NCBI GenBank assembly: GCA_022825725.1
Contig: JAJDWE010000056.1
Coordinates: 1-55,663, forward strand
Direction: 5' to 3'
Length of the DNA: 55,663 bases
From: Gemmatimonadota bacterium
GTDB lineage: Bacteria > Gemmatimonadota > Gemmatimonadetes > Palauibacterales > Palauibacteraceae
The notes under the pieces were generated by a model. It was given only the letters and a program-made list of their open reading frames with translations. It was not told the DNA's origin and ran no database searches. Below, one piece after another: positions 1 to 8,863 of the stretch; the stretch's first letter is position 1; the number at the start of each line of letters is the position of its first letter. A program made the position numbers and the translations under genes.

Positions 1-93
1 GAAGGCTTTGGACAGCCGCCCCAGGGTCCGAGCCTGACCCAAAATCAATCGGCGGGAGTCAATCAGCGGGAACTCGATCGCCGAATCCCGTAA
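1..93 (+). CDS. C-terminal end of an unknown gene (partial)
   Basis: Frame 1 is open from the first base to a TAA at 91-93 and would encode about 30 residues ending in RELDRRIP. The composition (Q, N, S, R) is compatible with the tail of a gene entering from the left, but 30 codons is too short for a family call. A 14-base unit is repeated in tandem at 45-58 and 59-72 with two mismatches. The next 139 bases, up to the following start, show nothing but the ribosome binding site of the next gene. Confidence 0.35.
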   Translation, partial: EGFGQPPQGPSLTQNQSAGVNQRELDRRIP

Positions 94-232
94 GCTCAAT
101 GCCTACAACGACATGTGAATCAAAAAGCTCATGTCGCGCCGCCCGATCCCGGTACCGATGGCCTGTGACCTGCGGTCGGCCGAGAGCGTCTGGTATCCGG
201 GTACAGGCAGATCAATCAGAAGGAGGATCGGC

Positions 233-1309
233 ATGAAACGGCGGACACTTGCGGGTTCGGCTTTGGCCCCGCGTACTCTCATGGCTTCGGCAGCGTTTGT
301 GGCGCTGCAGAGTCTGTCGGGCGCGGGAGCGTTGGCGGGTCAGGAGGCGCACACGTGCGACGATCGGGCCGGGCTCCGCATCGCGGTGCTGGATGCGACG
401 GGATTGGTGCGGGTGAGCGATGCCGACGTGCGGATTCGCTGGGTCGACGTCGTCCGTAGTCCGGTGCGCAAGCGCTCCGGCGGTGACGGCGGCTTCACGC
501 ATTGCGCTCCGCGAGACGCGACGAAGGCGACGGTGTGGGCGGAATCCGGGGACGGGTCGAGCGAGCAGGCGTCCGTCGAGCTGATCCCGGGCGAGACGAG
601 TGACGTCGAACTCCGACTCCTGGGGGAAGACAACCCCGGGCGCCTCGAGGGACGAATATTCGACGCCGTGACGAAGGACCCGGTCACCACCGCGGCCGTG
701 ACCGTGGCCGGTCGCCAGGGCGAAGTCGAGACCGACCGCTGGGGACGGTACATCCTCACGGGCATCCCCGCGGGGACGAAGCAATTCCAGGTCCGCCGCA
801 TGGGGTACGAACCCCTCGAATACATCGTCACCGTCAAGCCGGGACTCACCACGCAGGTGGACATCGGCCTCGTTCCGGATCCCGTCGAGATGGAGCCCCT
901 GGTCGCGACGACGATCCGATCGCGCGGGCTCGAGAGCAAGGGGTTCTACGAGCGCCAGTATTGGGGCGAGATGCTCGGTGTCGGCGAGTTCCTCACGCCG
1001 GAGTACCTCGAGCGCTGGCGTCCGATTCGCATGAGCCAGCTGCTCGAGCAACACACGATGCTGCGCCCGCGACTCGTGCGCGCGGGCAGGACGCGCGGGA
1101 CTCTCGGTGACTGCCTCCAGGTGTATCTCGACAACATCAACGTGGGCAATCTCGACAACGGCAGCGGGAGCAATTTCGCGCTCAACTCGGTCGTGCTACC
1201 CAGCGAAGTCGCCGGCGTCGAAATCTACCGGAACTCCACGTCGCTCCCGGACGGCCTGATGCGATTCGGCGTCGGACGGTGCGCCCTCGTCCTGATCTGG
1301 ACGGGATAG
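233..1309 (+). CDS. Exported carboxypeptidase-regulatory-like protein with orphan TonB-plug-like domain
   Basis: The protein has 358 residues when started at ATG 233, which follows a strong AGAAGGAGG at 219-226. An upstream in-frame ATG at 131 has no such site and would bury the signal peptide. Residues 1 to about 36 form a signal peptide. Residues about 135-206 resemble a CarboxypepD_reg beta-sandwich (GRLEGRIFD, TDRWGRYILTGIPAG, VRRMGYEP). The rest resembles the plug of TonB-dependent receptors (DCLQVYLD, VAGVEIYR), but no 22-strand barrel follows. From family knowledge such plug-only proteins recur in Gemmatimonadota and lie in the outer envelope; the ligand is unknown. It is convergent with the symporter that follows. 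Confidence 0.75.
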   Translation: MKRRTLAGSALAPRTLMASAAFVALQSLSGAGALAGQEAHTCDDRAGLRIAVLDATGLVRVSDADVRIRWVDVVRSPVRKRSGGDGGFTHCAPRDATKATVWAESGDGSSEQASVELIPGETSDVELRLLGEDNPGRLEGRIFDAVTKDPVTTAAVTVAGRQGEVETDRWGRYILTGIPAGTKQFQVRRMGYEPLEYIVTVKPGLTTQVDIGLVPDPVEMEPLVATTIRSRGLESKGFYERQYWGEMLGVGEFLTPEYLERWRPIRMSQLLEQHTMLRPRLVRAGRTRGTLGDCLQVYLDNINVGNLDNGSGSNFALNSVVLPSEVAGVEIYRNSTSLPDGLMRFGVGRCALVLIWTG

Positions 1310-1326
1310 CGCTGGCGGAGACTCCC

Positions 1327-2823
1327 TCAGCCCGGGCTGTCGATGAATTCGGCGACGTGTGCGGGGGCGAGGCGCGCGGTGTGGCGGGAGACCGCGATCA
1401 TGACGATCACGTTCCCGACCATGCCGTAGATGCCGGGGTGGACGCCGGCGGTCGCGGCGGCCGAGACGAGATCGAACCGCAGGGCCAGCTCGAGGAAGAA
1501 CGCGATGCCGCCGCCCGCCACGAGGCCCCACAGCGCCCCCGCGCGCGTGACCCCCCGCCACAGGAAGGTCACGACCGTCAGCGGGAAGAGTTGCGCGATG
1601 AACCCGTAGCTGAGGAGCAGGAGCTCCACGAGGCTGAGTCCGGGGATCAGCGCGAGCCCGTAGCTGACGGCGCCCACGAGGATCACCATGTGGCGAATCC
1701 AGCGCCGCTGCGCCGCGTCGTCGAGCGCGCCCGGCCGCAGGTTGCCCCAGAAGTCGCGCACCGCCACGGATCCCGCCGCGTGCAGCAGCGCGTCTCCGGT
1801 GGACATCGACGCCGCGAGCGCCCCGGCGCAGAAGAGGCCCACGATGAGCGGCGGCAGCCCGATCTGCGCCGAGGTCACGATCGTGGGCAGGATGGCGTCC
1901 GCCGGCTCGACGCCGGGGAAGGCGAGCACGCCCGAGAAACCGATGAAGAGGATGGGGACGAGGAAGAGGGCGAAGGTCGGATAGTAGACGACGGTCCGCT
2001 TGAGGGTGTCCACGTCGCGGGCCGTGTAGATCTTCATGAAATAGTGCGGCCACACGCTGAACCCGAAGGCGGAGATGGCGACGGCGCTCGAGTAGGCGCC
2101 CCAGCTCCACGGCTGTCCGTCCGCCCCCAGTCCCGGCCCCCGCAGCATGTCCGGGAGCCCGGCGGCGATCGCGTCGAACATGGGACCCACGCCGCCGTGC
2201 AGCTTCGCCGGCAGGTAGAGGCCCAGCCCCCACGCGAGCACCATCATGAACATCCCCTGGAAGGTGTTCGTCCAGCCGACCCCCAGGACGCCGCTCCGGA
2301 AGACGTAGATGAGGACGACCCCGTACGCGATCGCGGACCCGGCCCACTGCGGGACGCGCCCCTCCGTCACGACGTTGAAGACGTACCCCGCCCCCTTCAT
2401 CTGGATCACCAGGTAGGGGACGAAGGCGAAGACGGAGAGGACCGCGAGGATGGCCGGGATCGCGCGGCTGTCGAAGCGGTGCGCGAAGAGTTCGGCTTGT
2501 GTGACGTAACCGAAACGCCGGCCGAGGGCGGCGACGCGCGGGCCGAAGAAGTACCAGGGGACGAGCCCGACGGACGCGTAGGCGAGGATGTAGAAGGCCG
2601 CCGCCCCGCGCGAATAGGCCCAGCCGGGCCCGCCCAGGAAGGCGAACGCGCTGAACACCGAGGCGCCCATGATGAAGTAGAGGACGAGGAAGTTCAGCGA
2701 GCGGTCGCCCGCGACGTAACCCTCCGTGCTGTCCGAGGCGTGGCGGCCGGAGGCGAGCCCGATCGCGAGCGAGGCGAGCAGGTACCCGATCGTGACGAGG
2801 AAGACGATCAGCCAGGCGGGCAT
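1327..2823 (-). CDS. Sodium:solute symporter (SSS family)
   Basis: This is a 498-residue inner-membrane protein with about 13 hydrophobic segments, the usual size for sodium-driven SSS/SLC5 transporters. It starts MPAWLIVFLV, directly inside the first transmembrane helix. Family features include GYVAGDRSLN after the first helix, a Gly/Pro-rich second segment, and SMSTGDALLHAAG in the later core helix. The start codon overlaps the stop of the small DUF3311 gene (TGATG), so the two are translationally coupled. DUF3311-SSS pairs are common in bacteria and usually carry organic acids or amino acids. The substrate cannot be told from sequence. A longer in-frame extension upstream is the antisense shadow of the DUF3311 gene and was rejected. 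Confidence 0.9.
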   Translation of the reverse strand: MPAWLIVFLVTIGYLLASLAIGLASGRHASDSTEGYVAGDRSLNFLVLYFIMGASVFSAFAFLGGPGWAYSRGAAAFYILAYASVGLVPWYFFGPRVAALGRRFGYVTQAELFAHRFDSRAIPAILAVLSVFAFVPYLVIQMKGAGYVFNVVTEGRVPQWAGSAIAYGVVLIYVFRSGVLGVGWTNTFQGMFMMVLAWGLGLYLPAKLHGGVGPMFDAIAAGLPDMLRGPGLGADGQPWSWGAYSSAVAISAFGFSVWPHYFMKIYTARDVDTLKRTVVYYPTFALFLVPILFIGFSGVLAFPGVEPADAILPTIVTSAQIGLPPLIVGLFCAGALAASMSTGDALLHAAGSVAVRDFWGNLRPGALDDAAQRRWIRHMVILVGAVSYGLALIPGLSLVELLLLSYGFIAQLFPLTVVTFLWRGVTRAGALWGLVAGGGIAFFLELALRFDLVSAAATAGVHPGIYGMVGNVIVMIAVSRHTARLAPAHVAEFIDSPG

Positions 2824-3089
2824 CAGCGGCTCTCGCCGTTCGGATCGCCGTCGACGGTCTCCCGCTTCCGCTCCCACAGGTAGTACCCGAAGAGAACGAA
2901 GAAGGAGAAGAGGAGTCCGACGACGACGTAGAAGAGCGAGAACGGCATCGCGAGCACGCGCGGCTCGATGGTGGCGAACCACGGATAGACGGGCCACACG
3001 AGTGCCGCAAAGAGAAGCACATAGAAGGCCGCGACGGCGACGGCGACCGGGTTGCGGCCGGGAGGCGGAGCGCGGCTTGGTTCGTCCAT
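2823..3089 (-). CDS. DUF3311 small membrane protein, symporter partner
   Basis: The 88-residue protein has two transmembrane helices (about residues 15-35 and 48-72). The stretch MPFSLFYVVVGLLFSFF fits the DUF3311 pattern. The family is nearly always encoded just before an SSS symporter and is thought to be an accessory subunit, as YhdT is to PanF; that role is inferred. The start MDEPSRAPP was chosen because the N-terminal 32 residues of the longer frame are basic and lack family similarity. The gene ends by overlapping the symporter start by one base. Confidence 0.8.
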   Translation of the reverse strand: MDEPSRAPPPGRNPVAVAVAAFYVLLFAALVWPVYPWFATIEPRVLAMPFSLFYVVVGLLFSFFVLFGYYLWERKRETVDGDPNGESR

Positions 3090-3172
3090 GGCCGCAAAAG
3101 GCCGGCTGTGAGGGATCCGGTCAAGACGGGTGGAACGGTTGAGCGGCGGGCTCGATCGAACGATCTTGCGGC

Positions 3173-4150
3173 ATGTCCTGCACAAAACGAAGCCGCATGC
3201 GCTCGACCATCACGCCCGGCCTGCTCCTCGTCTGGCCCGCGCTGGCGTTGCCGGCGTGCGGCCCCGGAGCGGCCGCATCCGGCGCGGCCGAGGCCCCCCG
3301 GGATCTCTCCACCGGAACGCACGTCGTCCTGCTGGGGACGGGGACGCCCAATCCGGAACCGGAAGCATCGGGCCCCGCCAGCGCGGTCCTCGTGGACGGA
3401 CGGGCCTACATCGTGGACGCGGGTGTCGGCCTCGTGCGGCGCGCGGCGGAGGCGGCCGACCGCTACGGAGCCGAGAGTCTCACGGCGGCGCGTCTGGACA
3501 TCGCCTTTCTCACGCATCTGCACAGCGACCACACGGTGGGTCTGCCGGACCTGATCCATACGCCCTGGGTGGCCGAGCGGGAGGCGCCGCTGAAGCTGTT
3601 CGGCCCCACCGGGACGGCGGCGATGGCCACGCACCTGACGGCGGCGTGGGAGCATGACATCCAGAACCGGCTCACCGGCCGGCAGCCGACGACGCCGGAC
3701 GGGTGGCGCGTGGAAGTCGTCGAAATCGACCCGGGGGTCATCTACGAGGACGACCGCGTCCGCGTGACCGCCTTCGCCGTGCAGCACACGGGCTGGCCCG
3801 AAGCGTACGGCTTTCGGTTCGACGGAGGGGGGCGCTCGGTCGTCATCTCCGGCGACACGGGTCCGACGGAGGCGGTCGTCGAGATGTGCTCGGGGTGCGA
3901 CGTGCTCGTGCACGAGGTGTACTCGGCGACGACCTTCCGCGACCGTCCGCCGGAATGGCAGTCGTATCACGCCCAGGCTCACACGTCGACGGTCGAGCTG
4001 GCCGAACTCGCCGTGCGGGCGCGCCCGGGAATCCTCGTCCTGCATCACCAGTTGCATTGGGGAGCGACGCCGGAGGAAATGGTCGCGGAGATTCGCGCTG
4101 CCGGCTACGACGGACCGCTCGCATACGGCCGGGATCTGGACGTGTACTGA
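3173..4150 (+). CDS. Exported MBL-fold metallo-hydrolase (RNase Z / arylsulfatase-like group)
   Basis: The 325-residue protein has an N-terminal lipobox-like signal (ALPAC, Cys about residue 29), so it is probably a lipoprotein. The metallo-beta-lactamase zinc motif is THLHSDH near residues 114-120, with later ligands in SGDTG, HEVY and HHQLHW. The opening VLLGTGTPNP and the overall layout match the tRNase Z-like subgroup that includes secreted AtsA-type arylsulfatases. Export argues against tRNA processing. ATG 3197 is an alternative start giving a shorter signal; neither has a clear ribosome binding site. The next gene begins one base after the stop. Confidence 0.8.
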   Translation: MSCTKRSRMRSTITPGLLLVWPALALPACGPGAAASGAAEAPRDLSTGTHVVLLGTGTPNPEPEASGPASAVLVDGRAYIVDAGVGLVRRAAEAADRYGAESLTAARLDIAFLTHLHSDHTVGLPDLIHTPWVAEREAPLKLFGPTGTAAMATHLTAAWEHDIQNRLTGRQPTTPDGWRVEVVEIDPGVIYEDDRVRVTAFAVQHTGWPEAYGFRFDGGGRSVVISGDTGPTEAVVEMCSGCDVLVHEVYSATTFRDRPPEWQSYHAQAHTSTVELAELAVRARPGILVLHHQLHWGATPEEMVAEIRAAGYDGPLAYGRDLDVY

Positions 4151-4151
4151 G

Positions 4152-5972
4152 ATGGGTCCGGGCTGGAACATCCGGACCCACACCTCCCGCGCGGTCCTTG
4201 CCCCGGCCCTAGCGGCCATCGCGCTCTCGGCGCCGGCAGACGCGGCTCAGTCTCGCGAGCCGCCCGCATCTCCCGAAGCCGCTGCAGCGATACGGATGGC
4301 GCGGGACGCGCAGCGCGCGTTCGAGCACGTCCGGCGCCGCAATTTCCCGCGGGGCCCGCTGGTCAACCCGAAGTGCGGTGAGGGGATCGGGCGCTTCTGC
4401 CTCGTCGAGGGGTGGGATGACGACGATTGGGAGCCGGTCCCGGAGGAGGCGGAGGTCCTGGAGGAGCGGCACGCCCTGATCGCGGTCCTCGACAGCGCCG
4501 CCCGGATCATCCCGGGCGACGAGTGGCTCACGGGGCAGCGCGTCGCCTACCGACTGGAGACGGGCGGCGCGGAAGAGGCGCTCGCGCTGCTGGAAGCGTG
4601 TCGCACGGAGAGCGCGTGGTGCGCCGGGTTGGCCGGATTCGTCCTCCAGGAGAGTGGCCGCTACGCGGAGGCGGAGTCGGCCTTCGATCGCGCGCTCGGC
4701 CGGATGACCGAGGAGGAGCGCTGCGGCTGGACCGCGCTCGGGCCCGTACTCGACCGCCGGACGCGCGGCCGCTACGAACGCTTCGCCTGCGGCAGTTCGC
4801 CGCGACGGGCGGTGGAGCGCTCGTTCTGGCACCTTTCCGACCCGTTGTGGCTCGTCCCGGGACTCGAGCGACGCTCGGAACACCTCGCCCGCCGCGTGCG
4901 CGCCGCGCTCCAGGCCGATGCCGCGAGCCCCTGGGGGATGCGCTGGGGCGACGATCTCACCGAAATCACGCTGCGCTTCGGCTGGCCCGGCGGCTGGGAG
5001 CGGGCGCGTCGCCGGTTCGTCGGCTCACGCACGGATGAGATCGTGTGGTCGCACCGCCTCCCTGGGGCGCAGCGCTTCACGGTGGCGCGACTCGGGCCCG
5101 CGGGCGATGAGCCGCTCTGGGAGCTGGATGAGCCGGAGGGCCGCACTAGCTGGGCGCCCGTCTTCGGTGAGATCGCGAACCTTCCTCACCAGGTGGCCAG
5201 CTTCCGGCGGGACGGTCGCCGGCGGGTGGTCGCGGCGTTCACATGGCCCGACTCCCTGCCGTCCTGCGATCTGGAGAGCGGACTCTTCCTCGCCGACGCC
5301 CACGGCGTGATGGCGGCCAGCACCGGCCGCGGCGACGGGCCGCTCGCGGTCGCGGAGCTTCGGGCGTTCACCCCCGCCACGTTCGTCGGCGTCGAAGCGC
5401 GTTGCGACGAGGGCTCCGGCGCCGCACGCGCACGGATGCTCCTCCCCGACGGCCATCCGCTGCTGTCCGACATCCTGCTCCTCGACGCCGGCGGCGCCTC
5501 CCCCTCCAGCCTCTCGGAGGCGCTCACCCGTGCGCGAGGCGCTCGCACCGGCCGGGCGGGCGAGACTCTCGCCGTCTACTGGGAGTGGTACGGCTCTCCC
5601 GCCGCGGCCGCCGCTCTCCAGGTGACGCTTTCGCTCGCGCGAGAGGGGAAGGGATTCTGGCGCAGAGCACTCGAATGGAGCGGCCTCGCCCGCGGGGACA
5701 CCGAACAGGCGGGCATCCGCTGGCTCGAGGCGGCGACGAATCCCGGCGCCGAGGGCCGCACCCTGGAACTCCGCCTTCCCATGCTCGACGAGGGGCAATA
5801 TCGCCTCACGCTCCAGGTCGTTTCTCCCACGCAGGGAACGGCGGAGTCCAGCATCGAAATCGAAATCGTCACCGCGTCCCCGACCGCCGCCGTTCGGCCA
5901 GGCCGAGCCGTCGACGCGCGACCCCGGTTCGTCCCCGACCCGCCCCGATCAACGCAAGGAGCAGAGCCGTGA
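4152..5972 (+). CDS. Secreted hypothetical protein with TPR-like region
   Basis: The 606-residue protein has a signal peptide (residues 1 to about 31, ending PADAAQ). A helical part resembling tetratricopeptide repeats spans about 110-190 (EEALALLEACR, GRYAEAESAFDRAL). A central motif WGMRWGDDLTEITLRFGWPGGWER recalls the short motif that recurs in GWxTD-type secreted proteins of Bacteroidota and Gemmatimonadota. The C-terminal half is predicted beta-rich (LELRLPMLDEGQYRLTLQV). Several cysteines in the first 220 residues could form disulfides. Its stop overlaps the next start (TGATG), so it heads an operon of envelope proteins. Function is unknown. Confidence 0.75.
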   Translation: MGPGWNIRTHTSRAVLAPALAAIALSAPADAAQSREPPASPEAAAAIRMARDAQRAFEHVRRRNFPRGPLVNPKCGEGIGRFCLVEGWDDDDWEPVPEEAEVLEERHALIAVLDSAARIIPGDEWLTGQRVAYRLETGGAEEALALLEACRTESAWCAGLAGFVLQESGRYAEAESAFDRALGRMTEEERCGWTALGPVLDRRTRGRYERFACGSSPRRAVERSFWHLSDPLWLVPGLERRSEHLARRVRAALQADAASPWGMRWGDDLTEITLRFGWPGGWERARRRFVGSRTDEIVWSHRLPGAQRFTVARLGPAGDEPLWELDEPEGRTSWAPVFGEIANLPHQVASFRRDGRRRVVAAFTWPDSLPSCDLESGLFLADAHGVMAASTGRGDGPLAVAELRAFTPATFVGVEARCDEGSGAARARMLLPDGHPLLSDILLLDAGGASPSSLSEALTRARGARTGRAGETLAVYWEWYGSPAAAAALQVTLSLAREGKGFWRRALEWSGLARGDTEQAGIRWLEAATNPGAEGRTLELRLPMLDEGQYRLTLQVVSPTQGTAESSIEIEIVTASPTAAVRPGRAVDARPRFVPDPPRSTQGAEP

Positions 5973-6415
5973 TGCACGCCAGGATCTTCCCAGCCGCCGT
6001 CCGCGTGTTCGCCCCCGCGACCGTTTCCGTCCTCGCCGCCGCCGTGCTCGCCTCGGCGTGCGGTCAGGCCGGCGACCATGCGGAACCGGCCGCCGAGGCC
6101 GCGACCACCGGGCGTACGCCGCAGTTCGAGAACGAACACGTGCAGGTCTGGAAGAGCGTGATCGCGCCGAACCAGCCGCTCGCGATGCACCGCCACGACA
6201 ACCCCCGCGCCATCATCGCGCTCAAGGGAGGGACGCTCACCGTCGTCAGCGACGCCGGGGAACAGCGGGACATGACGTGGGAGACGGGTCGGGCCTATTG
6301 GCTCGACGCCGATCCTCCGGGCGAACTGCACGGAGATGTGAACCGGGGATCCGAACCGGTCGAGGTCATCGTCGTACAGTTGAAGGGCGTCGGCGGAGGG
6401 TCGGACACGCCGTGA
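5972..6415 (+). CDS. Cupin-domain lipoprotein
   Basis: The 147-residue protein starts at ATG 5972, which overlaps the preceding TGA and follows AAGGAG at 5956-5961. The N-terminus is a lipoprotein signal ending LASACGQ (lipidated Cys about 30). The rest is a single cupin barrel with metal-ligand motif MHRHDNPR followed by the second cupin motif (PPGELHGDV). Cupins of this sort bind a divalent metal and may be dioxygenases or sugar-binding proteins. The substrate is unknown. The location is periplasmic or outer-membrane anchored. Confidence 0.8.
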   Translation: MHARIFPAAVRVFAPATVSVLAAAVLASACGQAGDHAEPAAEAATTGRTPQFENEHVQVWKSVIAPNQPLAMHRHDNPRAIIALKGGTLTVVSDAGEQRDMTWETGRAYWLDADPPGELHGDVNRGSEPVEVIVVQLKGVGGGSDTP

Positions 6416-6489
6416 CGGGCCCGGCCCCAACGTGCATATTCCGCCCCGCGCCACGACAGGATCGACCCGCAGCCACACCGGAGGCCCCC

Positions 6490-7320
6490 ATGAACCACCG
6501 CGCCCGACTCCCGCGACGCCCGGCAGCCCGCGGCTCCGTCCTGGCCCTCGCCCTCGCCGCAGCCGCGGGGTGCGCGCCGGACGGTTCCTCGCCCGCGACC
6601 TCGACCGCTCTGGCGCCCGATCAGATCCTCGCCGATTCGCTCATTGGCACCTGGGTCGAGGCCGCCGGCGGCATGGAAGCCTGGCATGACATCGAGTCGG
6701 CCCGCTACACGATCACCACCGTGTGGTACGACTCCACGGGAGGCATCCGCCGCATGCGCCCGCGCCGCGTCGAGTACCGGAAGGTGGACGGCGTCGAGCA
6801 GACCCGCATCGAGCGCCCCGAGGCCGAGGGCCTCTACGTCCAGACCTTCACGGGCTCCGAGATGTGGGCCACGCTCAACGAGAGCCTTCTGGAACCGGGA
6901 ATCCGCGCCTGGGATGAATCCGAGTACGTGGGACGGGATGTCGTCTACTGGTTCGGACTCCCGTACAAGCTCTTCGACCCCGGCGTGAACCGGCGGGCCG
7001 GACCCCGGGCGGGGGGGGGATACGAGGTGCGCATCACCTTCGGCGACGGCGTCGGTCTCCAGTCCGGCGACCGCTACTTCTACTATTTCCTCGACGACGA
7101 TCCCTGGCCCGAGCAGGTCCACTACATCTCGCAGGGGAGGGGAGAGGAGAGCCGGGCGCGCATGTACTGGGATGGCTACGAGCAGGTCGGGGACTTCACG
7201 TACGTCATCTCGCGGCTCTACCGGGACACGGAGATGAACCCGACCCGCGAACTCCGCCACGATGACGTCGAACTGAACCCCGCGCTGTCCGATTCCATCT
7301 TCCGGCGTCCGACTTCGTGA
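6490..7320 (+). CDS. Hypothetical lipoprotein
   Basis: The 276-residue protein begins MNHRARLPRR and has a lipoprotein signal ending AAAAGCAPDG (Cys about 28). The mature part (LIGTWVEAAGGMEAWHDIESARYTITTVWYD) resembles the large group of periplasmic proteins with a LolA/DUF6503-like beta fold, in which a 'GG...W..i...' start is typical. No catalytic motif is visible. The last four bases overlap the DtxR start (GTGA), so lipoprotein and regulator are co-translated. Confidence 0.75.
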   Translation: MNHRARLPRRPAARGSVLALALAAAAGCAPDGSSPATSTALAPDQILADSLIGTWVEAAGGMEAWHDIESARYTITTVWYDSTGGIRRMRPRRVEYRKVDGVEQTRIERPEAEGLYVQTFTGSEMWATLNESLLEPGIRAWDESEYVGRDVVYWFGLPYKLFDPGVNRRAGPRAGGGYEVRITFGDGVGLQSGDRYFYYFLDDDPWPEQVHYISQGRGEESRARMYWDGYEQVGDFTYVISRLYRDTEMNPTRELRHDDVELNPALSDSIFRRPTS

Positions 7321-7985
7321 AATCCAGTCCGGCGGACCCGAGCCGGGCGGTCGAAGACTACCTGAAGGCCGTCTACAAGCTTCAGCAGGCCGGCGACCCC
7401 GTATCCACGACGGCGCTGGCCGAGGAACTCGACCGCTCCGCGGCGTCCGTCACGAACATGGTCAAGAGTTTGGCGGCGCAGGGGCTGCTCCGACACACGC
7501 CCTACAAGGGGGTGCTCCTCACGGCCTCCGGAGAGGCGGCGGCGCTGCGAATCATCCGCCGGCACCGGGTGATCGAACTGTACCTGATCGAGAGGCTCGG
7601 CTTCTCCTGGGAGGACGTGCACGCCGAGGCCGAGCGCCTCGAGCACGCCGCCTCGGAAGCGCTCATCGACCGGATGGCGCAGGCGCTGGGGGAACCGTCG
7701 ATCGACCCGCATGGGAGTCCGATCCCGACGCGCGACGGCGAACTCGCGCAGACCGAGTGGATCCCCCTCGCCGAGTTGAAGCGAGGGCGCGGCGTCGTGC
7801 GTGAGGTCTCCGACCAGAGTCCGCGGACGCTCCGGGAACTCGCCGCCCTCGGGCTGTTCCCGGGCACGCGAATACGGTGTCTGGGCGAGCGGGCCGATGG
7901 CGTCGCCCGCCTCGAAGTGGACGACCGTTCCTTCGACGTCGAACCCGTCCTCGCGCGCGCCGTCTTCGTCGAACGCGAGCCCTAG
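7317..7985 (+). CDS. DtxR/MntR-family metal-dependent transcriptional regulator
   Basis: The 222-residue protein is the full-length three-domain form. An N-terminal winged helix (residues about 8-70, STTALAEELDRSAASVTNMVKSLAAQGLL) is followed by the metal-binding dimerisation domain (RRHRVIELYLIERLGFSWEDVHAEAERLEHAASE) and a C-terminal SH3/FeoA-like domain (about 150-222). The family senses Fe(II) or Mn(II) and represses uptake genes. The His/Glu ligands of the primary site are present in IRRHRVIELYL and EHAASE. The GTG start overlaps the lipoprotein stop. It may control the upstream envelope genes; no operator could be identified by eye. Confidence 0.9.
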   Translation: MKSSPADPSRAVEDYLKAVYKLQQAGDPVSTTALAEELDRSAASVTNMVKSLAAQGLLRHTPYKGVLLTASGEAAALRIIRRHRVIELYLIERLGFSWEDVHAEAERLEHAASEALIDRMAQALGEPSIDPHGSPIPTRDGELAQTEWIPLAELKRGRGVVREVSDQSPRTLRELAALGLFPGTRIRCLGERADGVARLEVDDRSFDVEPVLARAVFVEREP

Positions 7986-8004
7986 CCGGGTCTGCCGCGG
8001 GCCG

Positions 8005-8757
8005 TCAGTCCAGCAGGGCGGGAAGGACCGTTCCCGCCTCCCCGAGCAGCGCCAGCGTTGCGACCTCGGTAAGCGCCGTGCGCTGCACATTGACCTCGAC
8101 GATGTGGCCGCCGGCCCCGCGCGTCGCGAGCGGAAGCGCCGCGGCGGGGTAGACGACGGCGCTCGTCCCGACGACGAGACACAGATCGGCCCGCTCCGCC
8201 AGCCGGCGCGCGCGGTCCAGCAGGTCGGGGTCCAGCGTCTCGCCGAAGAGGACGACATCGGGTCGCCGGAGGCCCCCGCAGGCGGAACACCGGGGGAGCG
8301 TCTCGCCGAGCGGCTCGGCGGGCCAGCGCGCCTCGCAGGACTCGCAGCGGTCGCGACCCACGGCGCCGTGAAGCTCGAGCGGCAGCGCCGCCTCCGCGGG
8401 ATCCTCTCCCGCTTCCTCCAGCGCGGCGCGCGTGTGGAGACCATCGACGTTCTGGGTCACGAGTCCGGCCTCCCCCCGCCGCAGGAAGAAGCGCGCCAGC
8501 GCCCGGTGCCCTTCGTTGGGTCGGCGGCCGGCGAGCACCGAGCGCCGCCAGGCGTACCACTCGAGCACGGTCCGCGGATCGCGCGCGAGCGCTTCGGGCG
8601 TTGCGAGCTCCTCGGGGCGATGGCTCTTCCACAGCCCCCCGGCGTCACGGAATGTCGGAACTCCGGATTCGGCCGAAATCCCGGCCCCCGTCAGCGCGAC
8701 CACACGCCGGGCTTCTCGCACGAGCCGGCGCGCCTGTCGCCATTGACCCTGTTCCAT
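8005..8757 (-). CDS. NAD-dependent protein deacylase (sirtuin, class III)
   Basis: The 250-residue Sir2-family enzyme starts MEQGQWRQARR. NAD-binding motifs are GAGISAESGVPTFRD and TQNVDGLHTRA, and the catalytic His lies in LELHGAV. Zinc is bound by two cysteine pairs (CESC and CSAC). The Tyr-x-x-Arg pair in EWYAWRR is the signature of SIRT5/CobB-type enzymes that prefer succinyl and malonyl lysines, so desuccinylase activity is likely. It is convergent with dtxR, 19 bases apart, and divergent from the small gene at 8864. Confidence 0.92.
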   Translation of the reverse strand: MEQGQWRQARRLVREARRVVALTGAGISAESGVPTFRDAGGLWKSHRPEELATPEALARDPRTVLEWYAWRRSVLAGRRPNEGHRALARFFLRRGEAGLVTQNVDGLHTRAALEEAGEDPAEAALPLELHGAVGRDRCESCEARWPAEPLGETLPRCSACGGLRRPDVVLFGETLDPDLLDRARRLAERADLCLVVGTSAVVYPAAALPLATRGAGGHIVEVNVQRTALTEVATLALLGEAGTVLPALLD

Positions 8758-8863
8758 CGTCCCCCGATCTTGTGACCCCGACCTCAACCCCGGCTCGCAT
8801 GCCGCGCCCGGGTCCGCAGCGCCGCCCCGAAGGACGACGAACCGCATAACGGACGATGAACGC

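Noticed and set aside
1196-4219. A minus-strand open frame of about 1000 codons across the symporter and hydrolase genes
   Set aside because: It is antisense or out of frame to recognisable proteins, Arg/Ala/Gly-rich and without any family motif, as expected in GC-rich DNA.
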